Assembly: GCA_002372175.1 (NCBI GenBank)
Contig: DFIS01000051.1
Location: forward strand, 1-31,672
DNA from: Solobacterium sp. UBA3691
Lineage (GTDB): Bacteria > Bacillota_I > Bacilli_A > Erysipelotrichales > Erysipelotrichaceae
DNA length: 31,672 nt
Reading direction: 5' to 3'
Below the pieces are notes generated by a model. That model had not been told where the DNA came from. It did no database searches and saw nothing but the letters and a program-made list of their open reading frames with translations. The translations under genes were made by a program, and so were the position numbers. Positions 15,755-24,166 of the stretch are shown here, piece by piece (the stretch's first letter is position 1; each line of letters begins with the position of its first letter).

Positions 15755-17177
15755 ACTGACATCACCGTTTGTCTATGACGCATATCACCTGAATGATGAT
15801 ATGGTCTTTATCGTGCGGGAAGTGGACGCCCGTGAACTGCTCAGACCTGAACGTCTGGATGTCGTTGCCAAATATCTGTATCTGCAGCTGAAAGACAAAT
15901 GTCCTGCACATGCCGAGGATCTGTATCTCGAACATATCCGGGTCATGACCAGGGATTCTTTTGTGGAAGCAGGCAGTCATAAGTCGGGCAAAGATGCCTT
16001 CCTGCAGTCCTTTCATGAACTGTATGAGGACATGAAGTTAAACGGATACCGCAATGATCAGCTGCCGATCCCCGTAGACAGGGACATGTGCCTGATGGAC
16101 GGGGCACACCGTACAGCCTGTGCAGCAGCCCTCGGACTGCCGGTGACTGTGATCCAGCTTCCCGTGACGGCAGAGTATGACCGCTATGATTACCGCTTCT
16201 TCCGTGAAAGAGCGATGGAAGAGAAGTACCTGGATGAGATCGTACTGAACTATATCCGGATGACAGATCATAACGTATGTATCAATCTCTGGCCGAGTGC
16301 CAAAGGACATGACGAAGAGATCCGTGCCCTGATCGACAGATACTTTACGGTCTTCTATGAGAAGGAGATCACGCTGAACGAGAACGGGGCTTTCCACTAC
16401 CTGGCACAGATCTACCGGGAATACTCCTGGGCGCAGAATCATGACGAAGACGGCTTTTCCGGTGTCTACCGCAAACTGGTGCCGTGCTTTCCGACCTTCG
16501 ATCCGGTCAGAGTTTTCTTTGTGAAGACGAAGGAATTCGATCACCTGGCAGAGATCAAGGAAGAGATGCGTGATATCTACAAGCTGGAGAAGCACTCCAT
16601 GCATGCGACAGACAACGATGAAGAGACCCGGGAGATGGCAGAAATCCTGCTGTCGGAGGAGACGGTACGCTTCCTGAATACATGTCAGCCCCTGAAGTTT
16701 AAGAATACGTTCAAACTGCTGGAGGAGACTTCAGAACACGATCCCGATACTACCGTATATACAGGCTCGATCGTTCTTGCGTTATACGGAATCAGGGAGG
16801 CAGAGGACCTGGATTACCTGTGTACGGCAGAGGATGAAAACTCCCACAACAAGTATCTGGATCTCTACGGGATCACGATGGAGGAAGCACTGTACGATCC
16901 GGCAAAGACATTTACGTATTTCGGAAACAGATTCCTGACTCTTGAGACAGTAAAGAAGTTCAAGGAGAACCGCGGGGAAGGCAAGGATAAGGATGATCTG
17001 AAGCTGATCGATCTGGTCCTCAGCAGTGCCGGAAAGGAAGACCCGGAGATTCGCAGGATCCAGGCCAGAAGACGCAGAATCGCCAAAATGCAGGGGATGA
17101 TCCTGAAAGCAGCGCATAAGACGGGGACATATGATCTTCTGCGGAATATATATCATCTGGTGAAGAAGCGGAAGTAA
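15738..17177 (+). CDS. Unassigned two-part protein: ParB/Srx-like motif plus nucleotidyltransferase-like motif
   Basis: 479 residues, no signal peptide or membrane helix. I do not recognise a characterised homologue. Residues about 112-140 hold IPVDRDMCLMDGAHRTACAA, whose DGAHR (121-125) followed by a helix and a small beta strand is like the phosphate-binding motif of ParB/sulfiredoxin-fold proteins, a superfamily that includes the free serine kinase SerK. Around residues 342-361, TGSIVLALYG and later EDLDYL resemble the GS-x(n)-DxD pattern of nucleotidyltransferase-fold proteins. The C-terminus is basic (ARRRRIAKMQG; KKRK). Between them is a conserved-looking middle with CINLWPS and HSMHATD. 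It lies between a GT2 gene and the polymerase, so a role in glycan modification by phosphoryl or nucleotidyl transfer is plausible but unproven. Confidence 0.8.
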   Translation: MKKLSELTSPFVYDAYHLNDDMVFIVREVDARELLRPERLDVVAKYLYLQLKDKCPAHAEDLYLEHIRVMTRDSFVEAGSHKSGKDAFLQSFHELYEDMKLNGYRNDQLPIPVDRDMCLMDGAHRTACAAALGLPVTVIQLPVTAEYDRYDYRFFRERAMEEKYLDEIVLNYIRMTDHNVCINLWPSAKGHDEEIRALIDRYFTVFYEKEITLNENGAFHYLAQIYREYSWAQNHDEDGFSGVYRKLVPCFPTFDPVRVFFVKTKEFDHLAEIKEEMRDIYKLEKHSMHATDNDEETREMAEILLSEETVRFLNTCQPLKFKNTFKLLEETSEHDPDTTVYTGSIVLALYGIREAEDLDYLCTAEDENSHNKYLDLYGITMEEALYDPAKTFTYFGNRFLTLETVKKFKENRGEGKDKDDLKLIDLVLSSAGKEDPEIRRIQARRRRIAKMQGMILKAAHKTGTYDLLRNIYHLVKKRK

Positions 17178-17202
17178 GAGAAGAAATCCTCGGTGAATAG
17201 GA

Positions 17203-17208
17203 TATAAT
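17203..17208 (+). promoter_or_regulatory. Perfect -10 seven bases before ATG 17216
   Basis: TATAAT lies so close to the start codon that the transcript would begin at or next to the ATG. No Shine-Dalgarno site is visible in the gap and no -35 or TG extension is clear. A 5-bp inverted repeat (ATCCT 17186-17190, AGGAT 17199-17203) overlaps it. Confidence 0.5.
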
Positions 17209-17215
17209 ATAAGAC

Positions 17216-19579
17216 ATGAATACAAGCACAAGACTGAAGATACTGCAGCTGTTACTGGTATGGATCATACCTGTTTCGGGATATATCAGCGATTTCCTTG
17301 GCATCGATCTTCAGTTTTTGTTTTACATTACACTCCTGTATACCGCATTTTACATGGGCTATGTACTGCTGAAACGGAAGGGGAGCTTCTTCCGCATATA
17401 CCGTACGGAAGTATATCTTGCGGCAGTACTGCTGATCGGACAGTTCGTCAACCGTGATCTTTTTGATGTTAACCGCGGTATTGCCGGACTTCTGGATCTG
17501 TTTATCTTCCTTGGCGGATGTATCGTCTGTACAGGCGAGGAGGATCCAGACCGGATCAGGAAAGCACTGCAGCGGATGTTTGCGGCAACTGCTGTTATCA
17601 CCTTTGTAATCACCTTGTCTTCACTGCTTGTCGGGGCGTACTGCCGTTTTACCGGTATGCCGTTTCTTTCGCTTACAGGCAAGGAACTGGAGGTCTGGAT
17701 CCGTGACTTCAGTCATTTCGTCTTTGGCGGTTATTACCGCAACAGTAACCAGATGGGGCTCAATGCCTTTGTTTCACTGTGCTTTTCACTGTATCTTCTG
17801 GAGAAGAAACAGCTGCCGAAGGTATTCCTGCAGCTGAATATCGCGGTACAGCTGATCGGTATCGTTTTCAGCGGCTGCCGTTCCGTCTTCCTCGGGCTGA
17901 TCGTCTTTGCGATGATATATGCCTTTGGTCTGAGTTCCGGAAAGCAGCGCCGTTATGCGGCTGTATTCGTGGGTGTTTTCCTGGTTCTCGGACTGTCTGC
18001 CACACTGTACAAGATGACGATGTTCACACGCGGCTTCGGCACCGGGGATATCCTCAATGTACTGAGCGGTAACCGTTCGATCCTCTGGAAGGAAAGCTTT
18101 GATCTCTTCAGCAGAAGACCGTGGTTCGGTGTCGGTCTGAACAACCTGCATCCGGCCGCGAAGATGCTCGAATATAAGAGTATGATCCGCTACCGCACCT
18201 ATACCAATGCCCATAATTCTCTGGTCAATATCATCTCCATGACCGGTATTACAGGGTTCCTGGGCTTTGCGGCACTGGGCAAAAAGCTGTGTTACTCAAT
18301 GCCGAAGCTGAGCAGGATATTGCGCTGTTTCATCATCGGTATCCTGTTTGCGGATCTCTTTGATATCTTTGTGCTGTTTACCGACAAGATCTCGACGTGG
18401 GCGGTGGCAGCGCTGCTTGGCTATGCATATGCACAGTATAAACATGCGGACAAGGTATACCTGATCTCCAATCTTGTGGCCCCGGATCAGTACAGGAAGA
18501 TCTATACGAAAGCAGAGAAACCCGGACAGCAGGCGCAGAAGTTCAACCGTCTGATCGCCGAGGGCTTCCGTGATCAGGGATATGACATTACCTGTCTCTC
18601 CTCGGTGCTGGCTTCTGCCGCCATCGTGGACTACAAGGCAAAGAAACTGCCGGCCGACGGCATGTACAGATATCATCTGTCGCTGAGTATTCCGGGACTG
18701 AAGAATCTGTATCATCTGTGCAGCGCCTTCTTCGGTGTATTGATACGCAGACCAGGATGTTATCTGATCGATGTACTGTCGATCGATGACGGCATAGGTA
18801 CACTGCTTGCCTGCAGGCTGGCGGGTATTCCTTCGATCGGCGTGATCACCGATCTGCCCGAGCATTTTACTGACAGTAAATTCTATGCGAAGCTGTTCTA
18901 CGGCATCGTTAAGCTCTGTGATGCTTACGTCTTCCTGACCGAGTTCATGGATGCGAAGCTGAATCCGAAACATAAGCCGTATATTGTCATGGAGGGACTC
19001 TGTGATATCAAGGAAGAACCGCAGAGGCAGGCGCAGCGTACAAGTGATATCATCTTTGCCGGTGAACTGGATGAAGCTAACGGAACCCTGACGCTGGCAG
19101 ATGGTTATCTTGGCTGGGAAGATCCGCAGGGTGATCTGCTGTATTACGGCAGCGGGGAAGCTCTGCCGGAGCTTGAGGAAAGAGCCAAGGCACAGCCGAA
19201 GATACGGATCATGGGCACAGTGCTGAATGCCGAGCTGATGCCGATCCTGCAGAATGCCTCATTACTGATGAATCCCCGGCCGGTACACCAGGACTTTGTA
19301 AAGTATTCCTTCCCCAGCAAGCTGATGGAATACATGAATACCGGTACCTTCACTGCCAGTTCGCGTCTCGCATGCATACCGGAGGAATACTTTGAGGTCA
19401 TTGGTGATCTTGGCGAGGGCAGTGCGGAGGATATCCTGAAATTCCTGCATGTCTATGAGAAGATGACACCCGAAGAGAAGGAAGAAAAGGGCAGACAGGC
19501 AAGAGAGTTTGTCCGTACGTATAAGAATAATCATGTACAGACAGCCAGGATCATGGAACTGATGAAAGGGCTAAAATGA
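17216..19579 (+). CDS. Wzy-type polymerase fused to a GT4-like glycosyltransferase
   Basis: 787 residues. Residues 1 to about 410 are an O-antigen ligase/polymerase-like membrane domain with about ten to twelve helices. Its large outer loop contains NRSILWKESFDLFSRRPWFG, followed by the conserved THAHN-like TNAHNSLVNI (His333), as in Wzy polymerases that join lipid-linked repeat units outside the membrane. From Lys413 (KVYLISNLVAPDQYRK) to the end is a soluble GT-B-like domain with FSRPSK-type features such as FPSKLMEYMNTG. There is no in-frame ATG near the junction, so this is one chain rather than two overlapping genes. The C-terminal domain would face the cytoplasm. Start chosen at 17216, which has a -10 but no ribosome site. 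It overlaps the next flippase by four bases. Confidence 0.87.
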   Translation: MNTSTRLKILQLLLVWIIPVSGYISDFLGIDLQFLFYITLLYTAFYMGYVLLKRKGSFFRIYRTEVYLAAVLLIGQFVNRDLFDVNRGIAGLLDLFIFLGGCIVCTGEEDPDRIRKALQRMFAATAVITFVITLSSLLVGAYCRFTGMPFLSLTGKELEVWIRDFSHFVFGGYYRNSNQMGLNAFVSLCFSLYLLEKKQLPKVFLQLNIAVQLIGIVFSGCRSVFLGLIVFAMIYAFGLSSGKQRRYAAVFVGVFLVLGLSATLYKMTMFTRGFGTGDILNVLSGNRSILWKESFDLFSRRPWFGVGLNNLHPAAKMLEYKSMIRYRTYTNAHNSLVNIISMTGITGFLGFAALGKKLCYSMPKLSRILRCFIIGILFADLFDIFVLFTDKISTWAVAALLGYAYAQYKHADKVYLISNLVAPDQYRKIYTKAEKPGQQAQKFNRLIAEGFRDQGYDITCLSSVLASAAIVDYKAKKLPADGMYRYHLSLSIPGLKNLYHLCSAFFGVLIRRPGCYLIDVLSIDDGIGTLLACRLAGIPSIGVITDLPEHFTDSKFYAKLFYGIVKLCDAYVFLTEFMDAKLNPKHKPYIVMEGLCDIKEEPQRQAQRTSDIIFAGELDEANGTLTLADGYLGWEDPQGDLLYYGSGEALPELEERAKAQPKIRIMGTVLNAELMPILQNASLLMNPRPVHQDFVKYSFPSKLMEYMNTGTFTASSRLACIPEEYFEVIGDLGEGSAEDILKFLHVYEKMTPEEKEEKGRQAREFVRTYKNNHVQTARIMELMKGLK

Positions 19580-20886
19580 GCACGAAGATCTTTAAAAATG
19601 CCGGATGGATGGTCGGCGCCAGAGTCTTCCAGATGTTCATCGGTCTGATCATTTCCACCTGGACCGTACGTTTTCTGGGACCGAACAATATCGGTATCAT
19701 CGGTTATGTCGACGCGTTTGTGTCCTTCTCCGGGGCGATCGCTGTTCTGGGTCTGAACAATATCCTGATCAAGGAACTGATCGATCATAAGGACAGACAG
19801 GGCACGGTACTGGGTACGGTCCTTGGCATGAGACTGCTGGCAAGTATCCTCTGTGCCGTTGTAACGACATGTCTGATTGCCCATCTCAATCCCGGTGATC
19901 ATCTGATGGTGATCGTATCGGGAATCCTGTTTACAGCCCAGCTGTTCAATTCCTTTGAAGTATTCAGTTACTGGTATCAGTCACGTCTGCAGTCCAAGGT
20001 ATCCAGTATTATCCAGACGATCACCTATGTGATCATGGCTGTATACAGACTGTACTGTCTGATGACATATAAGAGTGTCCTATGGTTTGCGGCAGCTTCG
20101 GCTCTGGAGCCGTTCCTGATCGGGGTCATGCTGGTTTATTCGTACAGATCTTCTCCGGACAGTGACAGGCTTTGCTTTGAGCCTGTGATCGGTGCCGGCA
20201 TGCTTAGCAGGAGCTATCACTTTATCTTCTCGGCCCTGATGATTTCGGTCTACGGACAGATGGATACGATCATGATCAAGAGCTTTCTGGATACCGAGAG
20301 TGTCGGTTGGTACGGGACTGCTCTCGGTGTGAATGCGATCTGGTCATTTGTCCTGCAGGCGGTGATCGATTCCTTCTATCCGGCCATCGTTGAGGCGCAT
20401 AAGACTGATCATGAGATGTATGAGAAGAGGATCATTCAGCTCTACAGTCTTGTCTTCTGGATGAGTATCTGTGCATCCGCTCTGATCACGGTTCTGGCTA
20501 AACCGATCATTCTGATCCTCTACGGCATGGAGTACTATCCTTCCATTGCCTGTCTCAGGGTCTGCACATGGATCAATACGTTTGCGTTTCTCGGTGTTGC
20601 CAGAGGTGCCTGGATGGTCTGCGAGAATAACCAGGTATATCAGAAGTACATCCTGGCTGAAGGGGCAGCTGTCAACCTGATCCTGAATTACTTCTGGATA
20701 CAGAAGTTCGGCATGGTCGGCGCAGCCTGGGCAACCGTTGTTACACAGATCATTACGTCAACGGTCGGACCGCTGACTTTTGCCAGAACGCGGATCAACA
20801 CGTATTATATTCTCAGAGCACTGAATCCTGCCGTGGTCCTGGATCTCTTCGGCAGCGTGCTGAAACAGCGCAGAGGAAATGCATGA
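19576..20886 (+). CDS. Polysaccharide flippase, Wzx family (second)
   Basis: 436-residue membrane protein of the polysaccharide biosynthesis (Wzx) family, with about twelve helices. Typical features are GWMVGARVFQMFIGLIISTW, the VRFLGPNNIGIIGY loop after the first helix, and a central YGQMDTIMIKSFLDTESVGW segment. It would export the lipid-linked repeat unit made by the nearby glycosyltransferases to the fused polymerase upstream, with which it is translationally coupled (ATGA). It differs clearly from the flippase at 3025-4548, being shorter and diverging at the N-terminus. Confidence 0.92.
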   Translation: MSTKIFKNAGWMVGARVFQMFIGLIISTWTVRFLGPNNIGIIGYVDAFVSFSGAIAVLGLNNILIKELIDHKDRQGTVLGTVLGMRLLASILCAVVTTCLIAHLNPGDHLMVIVSGILFTAQLFNSFEVFSYWYQSRLQSKVSSIIQTITYVIMAVYRLYCLMTYKSVLWFAAASALEPFLIGVMLVYSYRSSPDSDRLCFEPVIGAGMLSRSYHFIFSALMISVYGQMDTIMIKSFLDTESVGWYGTALGVNAIWSFVLQAVIDSFYPAIVEAHKTDHEMYEKRIIQLYSLVFWMSICASALITVLAKPIILILYGMEYYPSIACLRVCTWINTFAFLGVARGAWMVCENNQVYQKYILAEGAAVNLILNYFWIQKFGMVGAAWATVVTQIITSTVGPLTFARTRINTYYILRALNPAVVLDLFGSVLKQRRGNA

Positions 20887-22124
20887 TGAAAGTAATGTTT
20901 GTATGCGGATACCTCCACGAGGGGATCGGCAGTTATTTCGGAAGAAGCGAAGAGACCGGCGGCGGCTGGATCAGGGGCTTTATTGCAGGACTGCAGGAAG
21001 CCGGAGATACAGAGCTTTACTATGCGGCATTCGAGAAGGCTGACGTAGACCGGATCGAAGCACATGAGATCAACGGTATACACTATGCATTGATCCTGTA
21101 CAAAAACAAGGAAATGATCAGGCAGTACATGGATACATATCCCTGTGATGTATATCATCTTTTCGGTATTGAGAATGAATATGTCTATGATCTGATCCCG
21201 TATCTGGACATGCATAAGACACTTGTCTATATCCAGGGGATCATCGATGTATACAAGCATTACTATTACGCTGACTATGACCGTTTTCACAAGGTCTCAC
21301 CGCTGTTCAGGCTGTACATGTATCTGAGAAAGAAAGAGTTTGAAAAGCGTCAGGGACCGGAACAGACGATCATGCGGGCAGCACGGTATACGGCAGGCAG
21401 GACGGACTGGGATGAGGCCTATGTCAGGATCAGTCATCCGCAGGCACGGTACTTTCATCTGAATGAATCTCTGCGTGATGCCTTCTATACGGCAGAACCC
21501 TGGAATGTATCCGGCATGCGTGCACATACAGTCTTTGTGACACAGGCGAATTATTCGATCAAGGCGCCGCATATGATCGTTGAGATCATCAGACTGCTGA
21601 AAAAGAAGTATCCTGATGTGAAGTGTTATATCGGCGGGGAGAACCTGATGAAGGCAGACAGTGCAGCCACGAAGCTCGGGATATCCTATGCCAGCTACAT
21701 ACAGAAGCTGATCCGGGAGTACGGACTGCAGGAGAATATCATCTTCCTCGGCAGTCTTAAGGCTGATGAGGTCGTACAGCAGCTGCAGAAGGCAAATGTC
21801 TTCCTGTCGGCATCTTCGATCGAGAACTCACCGAATTCCCTGCAGGAAGCGATGCTGGTGGGAACACCGAGCATCAGTTCATTTGTCGGCGGTGTGCCTA
21901 CGCTGGTGCAGGAGGAGACACAGTGCATGCTGTATCCGTTCAATGATCCCGAACAGGCAGCCTTCAAGATCTCACAGATGTTCGATGATCCCGAATTATG
22001 TGCACGGATGTCAAAGGCGGGCAGAGAACGGATCATGGAACTGACAGACATCAGAACCAACGGCAGAACTCTGCAGAAGATCTATGAAACGATCATGCAT
22101 GACGCAAAGGAGGACAGGCGATGA
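20883..22124 (+). CDS. GT4 family glycosyltransferase
   Basis: 413 residues, GT-B fold. The N-terminal domain opens with MFVCGYLHEGIGSYFG and includes a GGGWIRG loop. The C-terminal domain holds FVTQANYSIKAPHMI, VKCYIGGENL, and the EX7E donor motif in ENSPNSLQE (Glu314, Glu322) followed by FVGGVP. Two overlapping starts exist (20883, 20886); AGAGGAA at 20873-20879 serves either. Sits between the second flippase and a GT2-like gene, with four-base overlaps on both sides. Donor unknown. Confidence 0.9.
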   Translation: MMKVMFVCGYLHEGIGSYFGRSEETGGGWIRGFIAGLQEAGDTELYYAAFEKADVDRIEAHEINGIHYALILYKNKEMIRQYMDTYPCDVYHLFGIENEYVYDLIPYLDMHKTLVYIQGIIDVYKHYYYADYDRFHKVSPLFRLYMYLRKKEFEKRQGPEQTIMRAARYTAGRTDWDEAYVRISHPQARYFHLNESLRDAFYTAEPWNVSGMRAHTVFVTQANYSIKAPHMIVEIIRLLKKKYPDVKCYIGGENLMKADSAATKLGISYASYIQKLIREYGLQENIIFLGSLKADEVVQQLQKANVFLSASSIENSPNSLQEAMLVGTPSISSFVGGVPTLVQEETQCMLYPFNDPEQAAFKISQMFDDPELCARMSKAGRERIMELTDIRTNGRTLQKIYETIMHDAKEDRR

Positions 22125-23005
22125 CAGCACCTGCGGCGGTATATACATATAACAGACTGGCACAGACGCAGAAGACACTGGAAGCACTGGACCGGAATAC
22201 GCTGGCACCGGAGACGGACCTCTATATCTTTAACGATGCGTATAATCCTGCAAAAGACGGCGATCAGCAGAAGGTGGATGAAGTCCGCGGATATCTGCGT
22301 ACTTTCCGGGAGAACAGCAGGTTCAGGTCGGTGACCCTGATCCTGGCAGAGGAACATAAGGGACTGGCAAAGTCGGTGATCGGCGGGGTGGATATGATCC
22401 TTGAAAAGTATGATACCCTGATCGTTACCGAGGATGATCTGGTATCCCACGAGAACTATCTGGCTTACATGAATGAAGCCCTGGCATACTACCGGGATGA
22501 TCCGCGGATCTGGTCGATCAGCGGCTACTCGTATCCGTTAGTCACGATGCAGGGCAGACAGGAAGTATACTTTACCTACAGAGGCAGCAGCTGGGGCTGG
22601 GCTACATGGAAGGACCGCTGGCAGACCGTAGACTGGCAGATGAAGCGTTTTCCGGGTCTGCTGTTCCGTTTCCGGGAGCTGAAAAAACTGATGAATGCCG
22701 GCAGAGATCTGTATATCATGTTACGGGATCAGAAACGCGGTATTATCGATTCCTGGGCTGTCAGATGGGTATTTGCGCAGACTGAACATGAGCTGATGAC
22801 GGTCTACCCCGCACAGACATTTGTGCATAATATCGGTCTGGACGGCAGCGGTACGCACAGCGGCGAAGACGGCAATGACAGCTATGATTCCCTGTCGGCA
22901 GTACCGTATACGCTGAGACCGGCAGTCTATGAACCGGCAGTACTTGAGGAGTTTGCCCGCTACTATGAGGATCCGTATTTCCATACGGTGCAGAAGTATA
23001 AATGA
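22121..23005 (+). CDS. GT2-like glycosyltransferase with EDD motif
   Basis: 294 residues, starting in ATGA overlap with the previous stop and after an excellent AAAGGAGG (22106-22113). GT-A type: VYTYNRLAQTQKTLEAL, then the metal motif VTEDDLVSH (Glu104-Asp106) and SWGWATWKDRW (157-167), the signature shared with the enzyme at 9281-10435. Shorter than that paralogue, without its long basic tail. It probably adds one residue of the repeat unit. It is the last gene before a new promoter. Confidence 0.85.
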   Translation: MTAPAAVYTYNRLAQTQKTLEALDRNTLAPETDLYIFNDAYNPAKDGDQQKVDEVRGYLRTFRENSRFRSVTLILAEEHKGLAKSVIGGVDMILEKYDTLIVTEDDLVSHENYLAYMNEALAYYRDDPRIWSISGYSYPLVTMQGRQEVYFTYRGSSWGWATWKDRWQTVDWQMKRFPGLLFRFRELKKLMNAGRDLYIMLRDQKRGIIDSWAVRWVFAQTEHELMTVYPAQTFVHNIGLDGSGTHSGEDGNDSYDSLSAVPYTLRPAVYEPAVLEEFARYYEDPYFHTVQKYK

Positions 23006-23022
23006 GCAGGTTCCCGGTAATC

Positions 23023-23031
23023 TGCTATAAT
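23023..23031 (+). promoter_or_regulatory. Extended -10 before the CapE-like gene
   Basis: TGCTATAAT is a perfect extended -10 in the 57-base gap, 31 bases before ATG 23063. A leader of about 24 bases holds AGAAGGATAAG as ribosome site. No -35 is evident. Confidence 0.55.
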
Positions 23032-23062
23032 AGGACAGGATCAGATAAAGAAGGATAAGACT

Positions 23063-24097
23063 ATGGATGAGAATAAACTGTTTGACGGTAAGATATTGCT
23101 GGTGACAGGCGGTACGGGATCGTTCGGCAATGCGGTCACGAAGAGATTCCTGCGCACCGGTATCAAGGAGATCCGTATCGTTTCCCGTGATGAAAAGAAA
23201 CAGGATGATATGCGTCATGAGTATCAGGCAAAGTGGCCTGAAGCCAGTGAGAAGCTGAAGTTCTATATCGGTGATGTCAGAGATTATCACTCGATCGAGG
23301 GTGCCTTTAAGGGTGTAGACTATGTCTTCCACGCAGCTGCTCTGAAACAGGTTCCTTCCTGTGAGTTCTATCCGATGGAAGCCGTAAAGACAAATGTGAT
23401 CGGTTCCAACAACGTGATCACAGCCTGTGCTGAACATGGTGTCAGGCGTGCTGTCTTCCTGAGCACGGATAAAGCCGCATATCCCGTCAATGCGATGGGT
23501 ATGACAAAAGCTCTGATGGAGAAGAATGTCATTGCCAGAAGCCGTCAGATGGGCCCTGAGGATACGGTATTCTGTCTGACCAGGTACGGTAATGTCATGG
23601 CCAGCAGAGGCAGTGTTATCCCGCTGTTTCTGGATCAGATCAAGGCCGGCAAACCGGTAACGCTGACCAATCCCGACATGACGAGGTTCATGATGACACT
23701 GGAAGATGCCGTAGAGCTTGTGCTGTATGCGTTTATTCACGGCAACCAGGGTGATACCTTTGTTCAGAAGGCACCTGCCGCTACGATCGATACCCTGGCT
23801 GATGCGATCCTCGAACTGGAGCCGGAGAATGCCGGCAAGACGATCATCGGCACCAGACACGGTGAGAAGCTCTACGAAGTACTTGTGACGACCGAAGAGA
23901 TGGTCAGAGCCGAAGATATGGGTGACTACTTCCGTATTCCTGCCGATAACAGGGATCTGAACTATGATAACTATTTCCGCAAGGGCAACCGTGAGTTATC
24001 CTCCGTTACAGAGTATGACTCCCACAATACAGAACGTCTGGATGTAGAGGGAATGAAGAAGCTTCTGCTGAAGCTTGATCTCTTTCAGGACAGATAA
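23063..24097 (+). CDS. capE: UDP-GlcNAc 4,6-dehydratase/5-epimerase, CapE/FnlA-like
   Basis: 344-residue short-chain dehydrogenase-type enzyme. NAD(P) is bound by VTGGTGSFG (14-22). The usual catalytic YxxxK is replaced by Met145-x3-Lys149 in NAMGMTK, as in the inverting dehydratases CapE, FnlA and WbjB. STDKAAYP and ALKQVPSCEFYPMEA also fit. It converts UDP-GlcNAc to a UDP-2-acetamido-2,6-dideoxy-L-hexulose, the first step towards L-FucNAc or L-pneumosamine. CapF follows one gene later, which supports the inverting rather than the PglF/PseB role. Own promoter upstream, strong terminator downstream. Confidence 0.9.
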   Translation: MDENKLFDGKILLVTGGTGSFGNAVTKRFLRTGIKEIRIVSRDEKKQDDMRHEYQAKWPEASEKLKFYIGDVRDYHSIEGAFKGVDYVFHAAALKQVPSCEFYPMEAVKTNVIGSNNVITACAEHGVRRAVFLSTDKAAYPVNAMGMTKALMEKNVIARSRQMGPEDTVFCLTRYGNVMASRGSVIPLFLDQIKAGKPVTLTNPDMTRFMMTLEDAVELVLYAFIHGNQGDTFVQKAPAATIDTLADAILELEPENAGKTIIGTRHGEKLYEVLVTTEEMVRAEDMGDYFRIPADNRDLNYDNYFRKGNRELSSVTEYDSHNTERLDVEGMKKLLLKLDLFQDR

Positions 24098-24100
24098 TAC

Positions 24101-24131
24101 AAAACAGAAGGTATGAGCCTTCTGTTTTCAT
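24101..24131 (+). terminator. Intrinsic terminator after CapE-like gene
   Basis: An 11-bp perfect stem, AAAACAGAAGG (24101-24111) and CCTTCTGTTTT (24118-24128), surrounds the loop TATGAG, and the descending arm ends in TTTT. It begins 4 bases after the stop codon. The symmetrical A and T runs would let it work on both strands. Confidence 0.8.
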
Positions 24132-24150
24132 ATCGTTAGAGGAACAGATT

Positions 24151-24159
24151 TGGTATAAT
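24151..24159 (+). promoter_or_regulatory. Extended -10 seven bases before ATG 24167
   Basis: TGGTATAAT is a perfect extended -10. The expected start point coincides with ATG 24167, as at 17203-17216. No ribosome site is seen in the gap. The preceding terminator makes this the only visible promoter for the genes that follow. Confidence 0.55.
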
Positions 24160-24166
24160 TGTGAAT

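Noticed and set aside
22721..23860. 379-codon minus-strand frame across the GT2 and CapE-like genes
   Set aside because: It spans two well-supported genes and the promoter between them and shows no family motif.
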